46,290 nucleotides of DNA. Origin: Acidobacteria bacterium UBA2999 (lineage in GTDB: Bacteria > Acidobacteriota > Vicinamibacteria > Vicinamibacterales > UBA2999). The stretch is taken from contig DDZV01000028.1 of assembly GCA_002346475.1 (NCBI GenBank), positions 1 through 46,290 of the forward strand, written 5' to 3'. Numbering within the stretch: position 1 is the stretch's first letter; each line of letters opens with the position of its first letter. This document shows, in pieces, positions 26,154 through 34,321 of the stretch. The notes beneath the pieces were generated by a model that saw only the letters and a program-made list of their open reading frames with translations, was not told where the DNA came from and ran no database searches. The position numbers were made by a program, and so were the translations under genes.

Positions 26154-27502
26154 TAGCTAAAGCTCGAAAGTGCGCATACCTTGCGCTTCTAAGAATAGAG
26201 TCTGAGGACACTAATCTACCAACCGCTCTCGAAACAGAAAGGCACACTCTTAATGATGAACGAGATCAAAAACTACTACTTGATATCGTTACCGGAACAG
26301 TTCGATGGGAACGATTAATTGATTACTTTGTTGAGTGTTTTTCTCAAAGAGAGCTTTCGAAGATCGATATTGAAATAAAAATCATTCTTCGACTTAGTAT
26401 TTATCAACTGCTTTATCTCGATCGTGTGCCAGCTTCTGCTGTCGTCAATGACGCAGTAAAGCTAACCCGTACCATTAGAAAGAAAAGTGCCGATGCGTTT
26501 GTTAACGGGGTTCTCCGGACCCTTATTCGACAACGACACGACCTTCCAAAACCATCACGACCAACGGAAAAAACCCCTCATGCTGATGCCGCAAACTACC
26601 TCGGCATTACCTATTCACATCCAGATTGGCTAGTAAAGAGGTGGATCGAAAGATTCGGATTTAAGTCAACTGAAGAATGGGTCAAGTTTAACAACGAAAT
26701 ACCGTCTGTAATGCTTCGAGTAAATCGCCTCAAAGGTACCCCACTCACAATAGCTAGAAAACTCTCTGCTGAAGGAATCGAAACTAAGCCTTCGCACTAT
26801 TCGCCAGATGGACTAAAAGTTATTGCTGGGAATCCAGTAAAACGTATTTCTGATGGCCTATTTTTTATTCAAGATGAAGCATCCCAGCTTATTGCCCCAC
26901 TCCTTGGAATTAAAAATGGAGATATTGTTCTTGACCTTTGTGCAGCGCCAGGAGGAAAGACTACACAATTAGCATCAGTTGTAGGCTCTAAAGGCCTTGT
27001 AGTTGCTTCGGACGTACGTCAAAACCGCCTTCGGCTTTTGAAAAAAACAGTTAGCCTAAGCGGGTCAGATCGAATTCGTATAGTAGAAATTAGCAGTTCA
27101 GGATCACTGCCCTACAGAATTACCTTCGATCGTGTACTCGTTGATGTGCCTTGTTCTGGACTCGGCACTATCAGGCGTGATCCAGATATTCGCTGGAAAC
27201 GTCAGCCTGAAGAATTGACTCTCCTTGGAAAAAAACAAGGCATTTTACTTGATCGAGCTGCCACTGTAGTTAAATCAAAAGGACGGCTTGTCTACGCAAC
27301 ATGCTCAACAGAACCCGAGGAAAATGAAGATGTCATCGATTCTTTCCTCGATCGACAACCAGATTTTCAACTGCTTGATTTACGAACTCTTCCTGTACCA
27401 AAAACACTTAACTCCTTAATAGACGACCGCGGAATGTTCCGTACTCGCCCTTTTCTTGACCACTTAGACGGATTCTTCGCAGCAGCCCTAAGTAGAGTAT
27501 AA
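26150..27502 (+). CDS. rsmB: 16S rRNA m5C967 methyltransferase RsmB (Sun)
   Basis: SAM-dependent methyltransferase acting on C967 of 16S rRNA. 450 residues: an N-terminal NusB-like RNA-binding domain (about 1-140) and a C-terminal RsmB/NOP2 catalytic domain. The SAM-binding motif is L-D-L-C-A-A-P-G-G-K-T-T; the two cysteines of the mechanism are in V-D-V-P-C-S-G-L-G and Y-A-T-C-S-T. The gene overlaps fmt by four bases, a common def-fmt-rsmB arrangement. Twenty-nine bases separate it from the PASTA gene. Confidence 0.95.
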   Translation: MIAKARKCAYLALLRIESEDTNLPTALETERHTLNDERDQKLLLDIVTGTVRWERLIDYFVECFSQRELSKIDIEIKIILRLSIYQLLYLDRVPASAVVNDAVKLTRTIRKKSADAFVNGVLRTLIRQRHDLPKPSRPTEKTPHADAANYLGITYSHPDWLVKRWIERFGFKSTEEWVKFNNEIPSVMLRVNRLKGTPLTIARKLSAEGIETKPSHYSPDGLKVIAGNPVKRISDGLFFIQDEASQLIAPLLGIKNGDIVLDLCAAPGGKTTQLASVVGSKGLVVASDVRQNRLRLLKKTVSLSGSDRIRIVEISSSGSLPYRITFDRVLVDVPCSGLGTIRRDPDIRWKRQPEELTLLGKKQGILLDRAATVVKSKGRLVYATCSTEPEENEDVIDSFLDRQPDFQLLDLRTLPVPKTLNSLIDDRGMFRTRPFLDHLDGFFAAALSRV

Positions 27503-27515
27503 GAGAGTCATCGTA

Positions 27516-27524
27516 TGGTACGAT
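27516..27524 (+). promoter_or_regulatory. Candidate extended -10 element close to the PASTA-gene start
   Basis: TGGTACGAT (TG at 27516-27517, hexamer 27519-27524) ends seven bases before the ATG at 27532. If real, transcription would begin at or next to the start codon. No Shine-Dalgarno is visible. Supported by sequence pattern only. Confidence 0.3.
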
Positions 27525-27531
27525 AATACTG

Positions 27532-28254
27532 ATGGCACTAACTAAACGACTTCTGAGAACTAGCAAGATATTAGTCCTTGCTGGAGCACTGCTGACAACA
27601 TTCTTTCTATCAGCGACTGGCGCAATGCGTCTTGCTCTCCGAACGAGAGAAGTTGAGGTTCCAAGCCTCTCTGGAAAATCCACAGAAGAAGCAAGCCAAC
27701 TACTTGGCCAACTAGGACTTTCTCTACGGGTTGATGAAAATCGTCGAATAGACCCTAACGTGCCCATTAATCTTATCGCCCAACAAGATCCGCAATCTGG
27801 TATCGCAACACGGCGTCGGCGAGGCGTTCGTGTATGGCTTAGTGCTGGAGCAAGAACTTCCATAGTCCCAGCTCTCATTGGTCAAACAGAAAGCATGGCA
27901 CAAGCTAGATTGACCCAGGAAGAATTTCCACTCGAATCTATTAGCTCTTTTCGATCTCCAGACTACCAAACCGATACCGTTGTAGCCCAAATACCACCAC
28001 CAACATCAAATGGTTCAGCTGTTTCGATACTAGTAAATCGTGGAGAACGGGCAAGATCATTTGTGATGCCAGATCTAATAGGATTTAATAGTAGTAGTGT
28101 GTCTGAGATTTTAAGAACCAGAGGATTTCGTGTAACAATTGTCGGCGAGCGATCATACCCTGGCCTACCGGCAGGAATTGTTGTACGCCAACAGCCTCCA
28201 GCAGGATTTCAAGTTGTTCCTGGAAATCCATTCTCTCTTGAGATTAGTCGGTGA
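27532..28254 (+). CDS. Membrane-anchored protein with three PASTA domains
   Basis: 240 residues: a short basic N-terminus, one membrane anchor (about 13-32), then three PASTA repeats starting near residues 42, 110 and 177 (V-P-S-L-S-G-K, V-P-A-L-I-G-Q and M-P-D-L-I-G-F openings, each about 65-70 residues with a Q-x-P-P/Q-D-P turn). PASTA domains bind muropeptides or peptidoglycan and are best known from Ser/Thr kinases and penicillin-binding proteins. Here no kinase or transpeptidase domain is attached, so this is a stand-alone periplasmic cell-wall sensor or scaffold. It overlaps rpe by four bases (GTGA). The partner is unknown. Confidence 0.85.
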   Translation: MALTKRLLRTSKILVLAGALLTTFFLSATGAMRLALRTREVEVPSLSGKSTEEASQLLGQLGLSLRVDENRRIDPNVPINLIAQQDPQSGIATRRRRGVRVWLSAGARTSIVPALIGQTESMAQARLTQEEFPLESISSFRSPDYQTDTVVAQIPPPTSNGSAVSILVNRGERARSFVMPDLIGFNSSSVSEILRTRGFRVTIVGERSYPGLPAGIVVRQQPPAGFQVVPGNPFSLEISR

Positions 28255-28955
28255 CTAATCCTTTGCCAGATGTAATGCTCTACATGAATCCAAAAAACAA
28301 GATCGCGATTGCCCCATCTATTCTTTCAGCTAACTTTGCTTCGCTCGGACAAGATATTTCAGCAGTTGAACGTGGAGGCGCTGACCTCATTCATGTTGAC
28401 GTAATGGATGGACATTTTGTACCGAATATCACAATTGGCCCACAGGTTGTAAAAGACATTAAGCAAATAGCCAAGCAGCCACTTGACGTACACCTCATGA
28501 TCAGCAACCCTGATAAATATATAGAAACTTTTATTGAGGCCGGCGCTGCAATGGTGTCAGTACATATTGAAGCAGTCCCACACTTGAGTCGGACCTTAAC
28601 ATTAATTCAATCACTTGGAGCTAAAGCTGGGGTTGTCCTTAACCCTTCAACTCCAGCAGGGTCTCTTGAAGAGGTAGCTAGCACCTTAGACTTTGTTTTG
28701 GTAATGTCAGTAAATCCTGGTTTTGGAGGCCAAGCCTTTATCCCACATAGCCTTAGTAAAATTAAAAAAGTTAAGGAAGTCCTTTCCAATGCTGGAGCGG
28801 AAGCTCCTATTGAGATTGATGGTGGTATTGATGAAACAAATATTCAAGAAGTCGTTACAGCTGGGGCAAATATAATAGTTGCTGGAAACGCTATATTTGG
28901 AAAATCAGACCCAGAATCTTCAACTTTAGCATTACGAAAAGCCGCTCTGGCTTAA
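28251..28955 (+). CDS. rpe: Ribulose-phosphate 3-epimerase
   Basis: Interconverts ribulose 5-phosphate and xylulose 5-phosphate in the pentose phosphate pathway. It is a TIM barrel of 234 residues from the GTG overlapping the PASTA-gene stop; ATGs at 28275 and 28284 would give about 226 or 223, closer to the family core that begins I-A-I-A-P-S-I-L-S-A-N-F. Catalytic/metal motifs are H-V-D-V-M-D-G-H-F-V-P-N, D-V-H-L-M-I, S-V-N-P-G-F-G-G-Q and E-I-D-G-G-I. The start is therefore less certain than the identity. It supplies pentose phosphates, including the branch leading to erythrose 4-phosphate used by AroF. Confidence 0.95.
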   Translation: MTNPLPDVMLYMNPKNKIAIAPSILSANFASLGQDISAVERGGADLIHVDVMDGHFVPNITIGPQVVKDIKQIAKQPLDVHLMISNPDKYIETFIEAGAAMVSVHIEAVPHLSRTLTLIQSLGAKAGVVLNPSTPAGSLEEVASTLDFVLVMSVNPGFGGQAFIPHSLSKIKKVKEVLSNAGAEAPIEIDGGIDETNIQEVVTAGANIIVAGNAIFGKSDPESSTLALRKAALA

Positions 28956-28960
28956 AAGAT

Positions 28961-29779
28961 ATGAGTAGTTCGATGCCAGGTGAACAAGCCTCCATTCGCA
29001 TATTGAAGAACACTAAAATAATTGCCCTCTTAACTATTACTCTGATTGGCTGTGGAGGAAGAGGACAGACCTTGGTGCCCCCAGGCACAAACCAGGCTGA
29101 CAGATATCTTTTTGAAAGAGCCACAGAAGAAATTGAAGATCGAAACTGGCAAAGTGCACGAATCTACTTTCAACAGATTATCGACGGCTACCCTCAGAGC
29201 TCTTTAAGACCTGACGCTAAACTAGGAGTTGGTGATACTTATCTTGGTGAAGACAACAGTGAATCTCTCGTAATGGCTGTAAATGAGTACAGAGAATTTT
29301 TATCCTTCTACCCTACCAGCGCTCGCGCAGACTATGCTCAGTACAAAATTGCCATGACCCACTATGCACAAATGGAAGTTCCGGAACGTGACCAAACCGA
29401 AACACAGGCTGCCCTTCAAGCATTTAGTGTGTTCTTTGATAATTATCCAAACAGCAAACTCACTCAAGAAGTTCGCTCTAAGTGGAGAGAAGCACGAGAC
29501 CGTCTTAGCGAATCGTCCTATTTAGTTGGATATTTTTATTTTCAAAAAGAATGGTATCCGGGTGCAATACCGAGATTTCGAGAAGTACTAGAACAAGATC
29601 CCGACTATTCAAAAATTGACGCCGTGTACTATCATCTAGCCGAATCATTATTCAAGACAGAAAAGTCAGCAGAAGCAATTCCTTACCTCGATCGTCTGAT
29701 CACAGAATTCCCTAACAGCGAGTACCTCGAAGAAGCTAAAGCCCGATTTGACTTTTTAACAAGTTCTAATAGCCGCTAA
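28961..29779 (+). CDS. bamD: Outer membrane protein assembly factor BamD (lipoprotein)
   Basis: A 272-residue TPR lipoprotein, the essential lipoprotein partner of BamA in outer-membrane protein insertion. The signal peptide ends in a lipobox L-I-G-C with the lipidated Cys at about residue 31. Five TPR-like helical pairs follow (L-F-E-R-A-T-E-E-I-E-D-R-N-W-Q-S-A; Y-R-E-F-L-S-F-Y-P-T-S; and so on to Y-L-D-R-L-I-T-E-F-P-N-S). The F-P/Y-P-x-S turns are typical of BamD/YfiO. An ATG at 28973 is an alternative start and still leaves a complete signal peptide. It lies five bases after rpe and ends two bases before the convergent pgsA, so it is the last gene of this run. Confidence 0.88.
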   Translation: MSSSMPGEQASIRILKNTKIIALLTITLIGCGGRGQTLVPPGTNQADRYLFERATEEIEDRNWQSARIYFQQIIDGYPQSSLRPDAKLGVGDTYLGEDNSESLVMAVNEYREFLSFYPTSARADYAQYKIAMTHYAQMEVPERDQTETQAALQAFSVFFDNYPNSKLTQEVRSKWREARDRLSESSYLVGYFYFQKEWYPGAIPRFREVLEQDPDYSKIDAVYYHLAESLFKTEKSAEAIPYLDRLITEFPNSEYLEEAKARFDFLTSSNSR

Positions 29780-29781
29780 AG

Positions 29782-30393
29782 TTAGCTTCTCTGATTTTTT
29801 TCTCTTATATTAATAGTCGAATCAAAGTCATCTACTTGATGACTAGTTAAAATTACAAACCGACGGTAATAGTCAACAGCAGACCACATAGCTGTAACAA
29901 GAACTACCCAGAGCGCTACATGTCCAACCGGTTCGAGTAATGGGAAAGGCCCGTGCCCCATAATCACTAATAGAACTGCAGTAACCTGGGTTGCCATTTT
30001 TATTTTTCCAAGATAAGAGGCTGGCATTGTAATGCCCTTTGATTGGGCGAGACTTCTAAGCCCAGTAATACCAATTTCTCGTCCAATGATTAGCGCTACC
30101 ATCCAAGCTGGCGCGGCTCCAAGTTGCACTAAAGAAATGAATGCCGCTGAAGTAAGTAATTTGTCAGCAATGGGATCCATTATCTGACCCAATCGAGTTA
30201 TTTGACACCTCCTTCGAGCCAAATAGCCATCAAGCCAGTCAGTTAAAGAGGCTACCGCAAAAATGATTGCGCCAAGCCATTCTTTCGATAAACCAATCAT
30301 GTCTTCTTGATTATCAAATTCTGTTAATAGCACAACAACGAGTAATGGTACGAGAAACATACGCACAAGGGTTAAACTGTTGGGAAGGTTCAT
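29782..30393 (-). CDS. pgsA: CDP-diacylglycerol--glycerol-3-phosphate 3-phosphatidyltransferase
   Basis: Inner-membrane enzyme of phosphatidylglycerol synthesis. 203 residues with several membrane helices. The CDP-alcohol phosphotransferase signature is complete: D-W-L-D-G-Y-L-A-R-R followed by L-G-x-x-M-D-P-I-A-D-K. The N-terminus N-L-P-N-S-L-T-L-V-R-M is the usual PgsA start. It is the only minus-strand gene between two plus-strand runs and is divergent from the nucleotidyltransferase. Phosphatidylglycerophosphate synthase is the most likely activity; other CDP-alcohol transferases share the motif. Confidence 0.92.
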   Translation of the reverse strand: MNLPNSLTLVRMFLVPLLVVVLLTEFDNQEDMIGLSKEWLGAIIFAVASLTDWLDGYLARRRCQITRLGQIMDPIADKLLTSAAFISLVQLGAAPAWMVALIIGREIGITGLRSLAQSKGITMPASYLGKIKMATQVTAVLLVIMGHGPFPLLEPVGHVALWVVLVTAMWSAVDYYRRFVILTSHQVDDFDSTINIREKNQRS

Positions 30394-30433
30394 CGTAATG
30401 CAAGCATTCTATCGTGTAACATAAGGAATTGTC

Positions 30434-31492
30434 ATGAAGGCTATTCTGCTAGCTGGGGGTAAAGGCACGCGCCTACGCCCACTAACTATAAATACACCAA
30501 AACCTATAGTCCCAATCCTTGAGCACCCATTTCTTTTTTACCAGCTTGCACTTCTTAAAGAATTTTCAGAAATAGACGAAGTAATTATTAGTCTTAACTA
30601 CCAGCCAGATCGCATTCAAGAAATTATAAATACTGGTCCAAAATTAGGGTTAAAAATACGCTACGTAGTAGAACCTGTTCCGCTTGGAACGGCTGGAGGA
30701 ATAAAGTTTGCTTCCAAGCAAATCACTGACACAATTATCGTATTGAACGGAGATGTGCTAACTAAGGTAGACTTCTCAGCCGTCGTCAAGCTACACCGTG
30801 ATAGAAAAGCTAAAGCAACGATTGTGCTAACTCCTGTTGAAAATCCAGGAGCTTACGGATTAGTTGAAACAGACGCTGAAAACAACGTCCAGCGATTTAT
30901 TGAAAAACCCCCAAACGATCAGATTTCAACAAATAATATCAATGCTGGAATTTATATTCTTGAACCAAATACCTTTAATCGAATTCCGGTAGACATGCCA
31001 TGGTCAATTGAACGAAGCTTCTTTCCATCGTTACTGGAGCAAAAGGAAACCTTCCTTGGATTTTCCTCTAAAGGGTATTGGATTGACATTGGAACTCCAG
31101 CCATGTACATGAAAGTGCATCGAGATATTATGGAAGGGCGCTTTCAATTCGAACCATTCCTCGGGAAGAATAAAAAGAAAAAAGTTATTGCAACTGATGT
31201 CAAACTTGATAACGACGTAACTGTTCAGGGGCCTTGCTACATCGCACAAGGGGTCAAGATTGAAGCTGGGGTACAAATTGGACCATATTCAGTAATAGGA
31301 CCAAAATGCCACATTGCCAAAGGTGCAAGAATTGAAGCTTCAATTCTCTGGAAAAACACATATATTGGCAGGGAATGTAGGGTCAGCAACGTTATCCTTG
31401 GCCAAAATTGCAATATTAGTAATGGCATCGAAATCGCTACGGGGACAGTGCTAGGTGACAATTCAAGTCTCCCTGACCCCAACCACATCTAA
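30434..31492 (+). CDS. Mannose-1-phosphate guanylyltransferase-type nucleotidyltransferase
   Basis: 352 residues. The N-terminal nucleotidyltransferase domain carries L-L-A-G-G-K-G-T-R-L-R-P-L-T (residues 5-18), then K-P-I-V-P-I near 24 and V-L-N-G-D-V near 105. After about 255 comes a left-handed beta-helix of hexapeptide repeats (V-T-V-Q-G-P-C-Y-I-A-Q-G-V-K-I-E-A-G and similar). This fits GDP-mannose pyrophosphorylases of the GMPP type; glucose-1-phosphate uridylyl- or thymidylyltransferases are alternatives. The phosphohexomutase gene 28 bases downstream, which would make the sugar 1-phosphate, supports the GDP-mannose reading. AAGGA lies six bases before the ATG. Confidence 0.82.
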   Translation: MKAILLAGGKGTRLRPLTINTPKPIVPILEHPFLFYQLALLKEFSEIDEVIISLNYQPDRIQEIINTGPKLGLKIRYVVEPVPLGTAGGIKFASKQITDTIIVLNGDVLTKVDFSAVVKLHRDRKAKATIVLTPVENPGAYGLVETDAENNVQRFIEKPPNDQISTNNINAGIYILEPNTFNRIPVDMPWSIERSFFPSLLEQKETFLGFSSKGYWIDIGTPAMYMKVHRDIMEGRFQFEPFLGKNKKKKVIATDVKLDNDVTVQGPCYIAQGVKIEAGVQIGPYSVIGPKCHIAKGARIEASILWKNTYIGRECRVSNVILGQNCNISNGIEIATGTVLGDNSSLPDPNHI

Positions 31493-31520
31493 CAATGAAT
31501 AATATAGACAACCGTAAATT

Positions 31521-32879
31521 ATGAAGTTTAACCCACGGATCTTTAAAGCCTACGACATTCGAGGCTTATACCCAGACGAGATTAACGAATCAATTGTTAA
31601 TCAAATTGGTCGTGGATTAATTGCTACATTAAAAGCACGCCGGATCGGCGTATCAAGAGATATGCGTACTTCATCCCCCGCTTTGGCCAGTGCTTTTATT
31701 GAAGGGGCTCTAGAACAGGGGGCTGACGTTGTTGACTATGGAATGCTTGGAACTGACATGTTGTATTTTGCAGTTGCTCGAGACGGCCTCGATGCCGGCG
31801 CGCAAATTACTGCATCACACAACCCAAAACAATATAACGGAATAAAAATGGTTCGAGAAGATGCGCTTCCTCTCAGTGGAGAAACAGGGATTGGCGAAAT
31901 CCGGGATCTTCTCGCTACAAAAGAGATTCCTCGTACAAAAAGAAATAGAGGAACACTAACTTTTCAAAAAGTAACTCCTGATTACATAAAAAAAGTTATG
32001 TCTTTCATAAATCCAGCTTCCATTAGTCCATTTCGTATAGTCCTCGATGCTGGGAGTGGAATGGCTGGACTTGTAGCAGGCCAAATATTTGACCACTTGC
32101 CATGCACAACAACAAAATTATGCTTCGACATAGATGGTACATTCCCAAACCATGAAGCGAACCCACTTCTTGTTATAAATAGGAAGGACATAACTGATCG
32201 TGTAATTTCCGATCAAGCAGACATTGGTATCGCATGGGACGGCGATGCTGACCGCTGCTTCTTTATTGACGAAGACGGAGAATTTGTTCCTGGAGATTTT
32301 ATTACTGCACTCCTTGCTGAATCTTTTTTACTAAAAGAACCAGGTTCAACTATTGTGTACGATCTTAGAGCAAGCCATGCAGTTCGAGACACTGTTGCAC
32401 AAAATGGAGGCACTGCCCTAATGAACCGAGTCGGACATGCCTTCATTAAGCGACGGATGAGGGAAGAAAATTGTATTTTTGGTGGAGAGGTTACTGGACA
32501 TTACTATTTTAGAGATTTTTACTACGCTGATAACGGTTTCATTCCAGCGCTGTTAATTCTTGATTTAATGTCTAAACAAAAAAAATCACTCAAAAATCTA
32601 CTTAAACCTTACAGAGAAAACTACTTCATCTCAGGAGAAATTAACACAAAACTGCAAAGCATGGACGAGATCGAAAAGAAGCTTTCTGTTCTTAGAAAAA
32701 AATATTCAAATGGAAAAATTTTAGATCTTGATGGAATATCTGTTGATTATCCTGACTGGCATTTTAATGTAAGACCCTCAAATACAGAGCCACTCTTACG
32801 ATTAAACCTTGAAGCTGGCACTCCTGTGCTGATGGAAAAAAAACGAGACGAAGTGCTAAGACTTATTCGAACAACTTAA
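31521..32879 (+). CDS. manB: Phosphomannomutase / phosphoglucomutase
   Basis: Interconverts hexose 6- and 1-phosphates, feeding the nucleotidyltransferase upstream. 452 residues of the alpha-D-phosphohexomutase family. The phosphorylated Ser99 is in T-A-S-H-N-P, the Mg loop is D-G-D-A-D-R-C near 242, the sugar-selective loop G-G-E-V-T-G-H is in domain 3, and the phosphate site R-P-S-N-T-E-P is near the C-terminus. G-E-V-T-G-H (rather than G-E-x-S-G-H) is still in the normal range. Preference for mannose over glucose is not decided by sequence; several bacterial members use both. Confidence 0.9.
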   Translation: MKFNPRIFKAYDIRGLYPDEINESIVNQIGRGLIATLKARRIGVSRDMRTSSPALASAFIEGALEQGADVVDYGMLGTDMLYFAVARDGLDAGAQITASHNPKQYNGIKMVREDALPLSGETGIGEIRDLLATKEIPRTKRNRGTLTFQKVTPDYIKKVMSFINPASISPFRIVLDAGSGMAGLVAGQIFDHLPCTTTKLCFDIDGTFPNHEANPLLVINRKDITDRVISDQADIGIAWDGDADRCFFIDEDGEFVPGDFITALLAESFLLKEPGSTIVYDLRASHAVRDTVAQNGGTALMNRVGHAFIKRRMREENCIFGGEVTGHYYFRDFYYADNGFIPALLILDLMSKQKKSLKNLLKPYRENYFISGEINTKLQSMDEIEKKLSVLRKKYSNGKILDLDGISVDYPDWHFNVRPSNTEPLLRLNLEAGTPVLMEKKRDEVLRLIRTT

Positions 32880-32970
32880 ACCAAAAAGATCTTACTGCTA
32901 AAACTTAATATATACTTTTCAAAATCGATACAATAAGAGAAAAGAATATAGAACTTTTACACTGTTTTAA

Positions 32971-33045
32971 GCGGGAGTAGTTCAGCGGTAGAACGCGAGC
33001 TTCCCAAGCTCGATGTCGCGGGTTCGATCCCCGTCTCCCGCTCCA
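32971..33045 (+). tRNA. tRNA-Gly (anticodon CCC)
   Basis: Complete cloverleaf. Acceptor GCGGGAG pairs with CTCCCGC, the D arm is GTTC/GAAC, the anticodon stem CGAGC/GCTCG encloses loop TTCCCAA, and the T arm has TTCGATC. CCA is encoded at 33043-33045. The anticodon CCC reads GGG codons only. Confidence 0.96.
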
Positions 33046-33113
33046 ACTTAAGCATTCTTGAGTCTTACAGAAAACCTAAAAAATAATTTATCCCTTAATC
33101 TAAAACCCTACTG

Positions 33114-33620
33114 ATGCAGACTCTTATATCAAAAAATAAAATCTCAGAGCGAATTTCCGTACTCGCTCGAGAAATCCATCAAGACCATAAAAATGGCCTT
33201 CATTTTGTTTGCCTACTAAAAGGGGGAGTACTATTTCTTGCTGACCTTATACGTGCTCTTCCAGGTCAGCTCACTCTTGATTTTATGGCCGTCTCTAGCT
33301 ACGGGAATAATTTGTCTTCAACAGGAGAAATAAAACTATTGAAAGACCTAGATATAAGTATTAATGGTAAAAGTGTTGTTATTGTTGAAGATATTGTGGA
33401 TTCTGGCGCTACGTTAGCTTACGTACAAAAAATACTACTTGAACGAGAACCAAAGAGTCTTAGAACAGCATGCTTACTCAGAAAAAAAAATAAGCACCGC
33501 TCCCCTATAGAAATAAACTACGTTGGATTTGATATTGAGGATCAATTCGTGGTCGGTTACGGGCTAGATTATGCTGAACATTATAGAAATTTACCGTTTA
33601 TCGGAATAATTAAAAACTAG
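33114..33620 (+). CDS. hpt: Hypoxanthine phosphoribosyltransferase
   Basis: Purine salvage enzyme that converts hypoxanthine (and often guanine) plus PRPP to the nucleotide. 168 residues, normal for the family. The PRPP-binding loop is V-V-I-V-E-D-I-V-D-S-G-A-T-L (about 88-101); L-L-K-G-G-V-L-F is the first loop and S-S-Y-G-N the flexible loop region. The C-terminal F-V-V-G-Y-G-L-D-Y-A-E-H-Y-R-N-L is highly typical of Hpt. In many bacteria hpt lies beside tilS and ftsH; here it stands between two tRNA genes instead. No Shine-Dalgarno is obvious before the ATG. Confidence 0.94.
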   Translation: MQTLISKNKISERISVLAREIHQDHKNGLHFVCLLKGGVLFLADLIRALPGQLTLDFMAVSSYGNNLSSTGEIKLLKDLDISINGKSVVIVEDIVDSGATLAYVQKILLEREPKSLRTACLLRKKNKHRSPIEINYVGFDIEDQFVVGYGLDYAEHYRNLPFIGIIKN

Positions 33621-33660
33621 CCTAGTCCAGTACTTGACGTGCATCGTTGGTCAATCACTG

Positions 33661-33669
33661 TGCTAAAAT
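33661..33669 (+). promoter_or_regulatory. Extended -10 promoter element of tRNA-Val
   Basis: TGCTAAAAT (TG-n-TAAAAT) lies 15 bases before the first base of tRNA-Val, predicting a start near 33676. TG-extended -10 boxes can work without a good -35, and none is well placed here. Confidence 0.45.
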
Positions 33670-33684
33670 TTTGTTCCGCAGGTT

Positions 33685-33759
33685 GGGCGCTTGGCTCAGT
33701 GGTAGAGCATCGCCTTCACACGGCGGGGGTCAGTGGTTCGAGTCCACTAGCGCCCACCA
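33685..33759 (+). tRNA. tRNA-Val (anticodon CAC)
   Basis: Complete cloverleaf. Acceptor GGGCGCT pairs with AGCGCCC, D arm GCTC/GAGC, anticodon stem TCGCC/GGCGG with loop TTCACAC, and T arm AGTGG/CCACT around TTCGAGT. The discriminator is A and CCA is encoded. Anticodon CAC reads GUG codons. Confidence 0.96.
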
Positions 33760-33843
33760 ACTTAGCCTTCACTGTTAATATCGATATAATTTTCTAAATG
33801 CACCGGAAAAAATAAAAGGTACTACACGCTGATACGTTCACGG

Positions 33844-34269
33844 TCAGCCGATAAATAAGGCCTCAGCATCATCCTGATTTTCAGTTGCTGAGCGACGCCG
33901 ACTACTTTCTCGACGTTCCCGAAAAGCAGCCAGCGCTGCACGCAAACTAGCTAGAATAGCAACTCCCTCACGAGCAGGTGCTAACAATCTTTGCTGAAGA
34001 AGATCGGCGGTCTGCTCAATACGACCTGCCAATTCCTTGAATAACTTATCAACAAGATCCACTTGAGCTCCAGCAACAGTTACTGCCCTTTCCATTTCAG
34101 CACTGATTGTGTCTAGTCTCGCTAGAACAGGCTTCACATTCCTTTCAATCTCTGCAGACAGTTTTTCCAAACGCCTTGTCAGCCTGGCCGCGTACAATAA
34201 AACTCCAAACTGGCTGATTGCCATTACCAGTAAAGACAGGCCGATGATCCCAAGCCACAAGTTGTTCAC
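33844..34269 (-). CDS. Single-pass membrane protein with coiled coil (DUF948-like), Mla-operon associated
   Basis: 141 residues: one N-terminal membrane segment (about 4-27), then a long helical, heptad-like stretch (about 30-118: R-L-E-K-L-S-A-E-I-E-R-N and onward) and a basic, disordered tail. This layout resembles DUF948-type proteins. It is the last gene after mlaD on the minus strand, 52 bases away, so it may help the lipid-transport machinery, for example as a spacer or scaffold. No enzyme motif is visible; function unknown. Confidence 0.65.
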   Translation of the reverse strand: MNNLWLGIIGLSLLVMAISQFGVLLYAARLTRRLEKLSAEIERNVKPVLARLDTISAEMERAVTVAGAQVDLVDKLFKELAGRIEQTADLLQQRLLAPAREGVAILASLRAALAAFRERRESSRRRSATENQDDAEALFIG

Positions 34270-34321
34270 CGTTTACTCCTTCTTATAAATTTCAAAATTC
34301 TTTATGCGCTAATATAAAATT

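Noticed and set aside
27408..27878. 156-codon minus-strand frame across the rsmB-PASTA junction
   Set aside because: Arg/Ser-rich product with no start signal; overlaps two well-supported genes.
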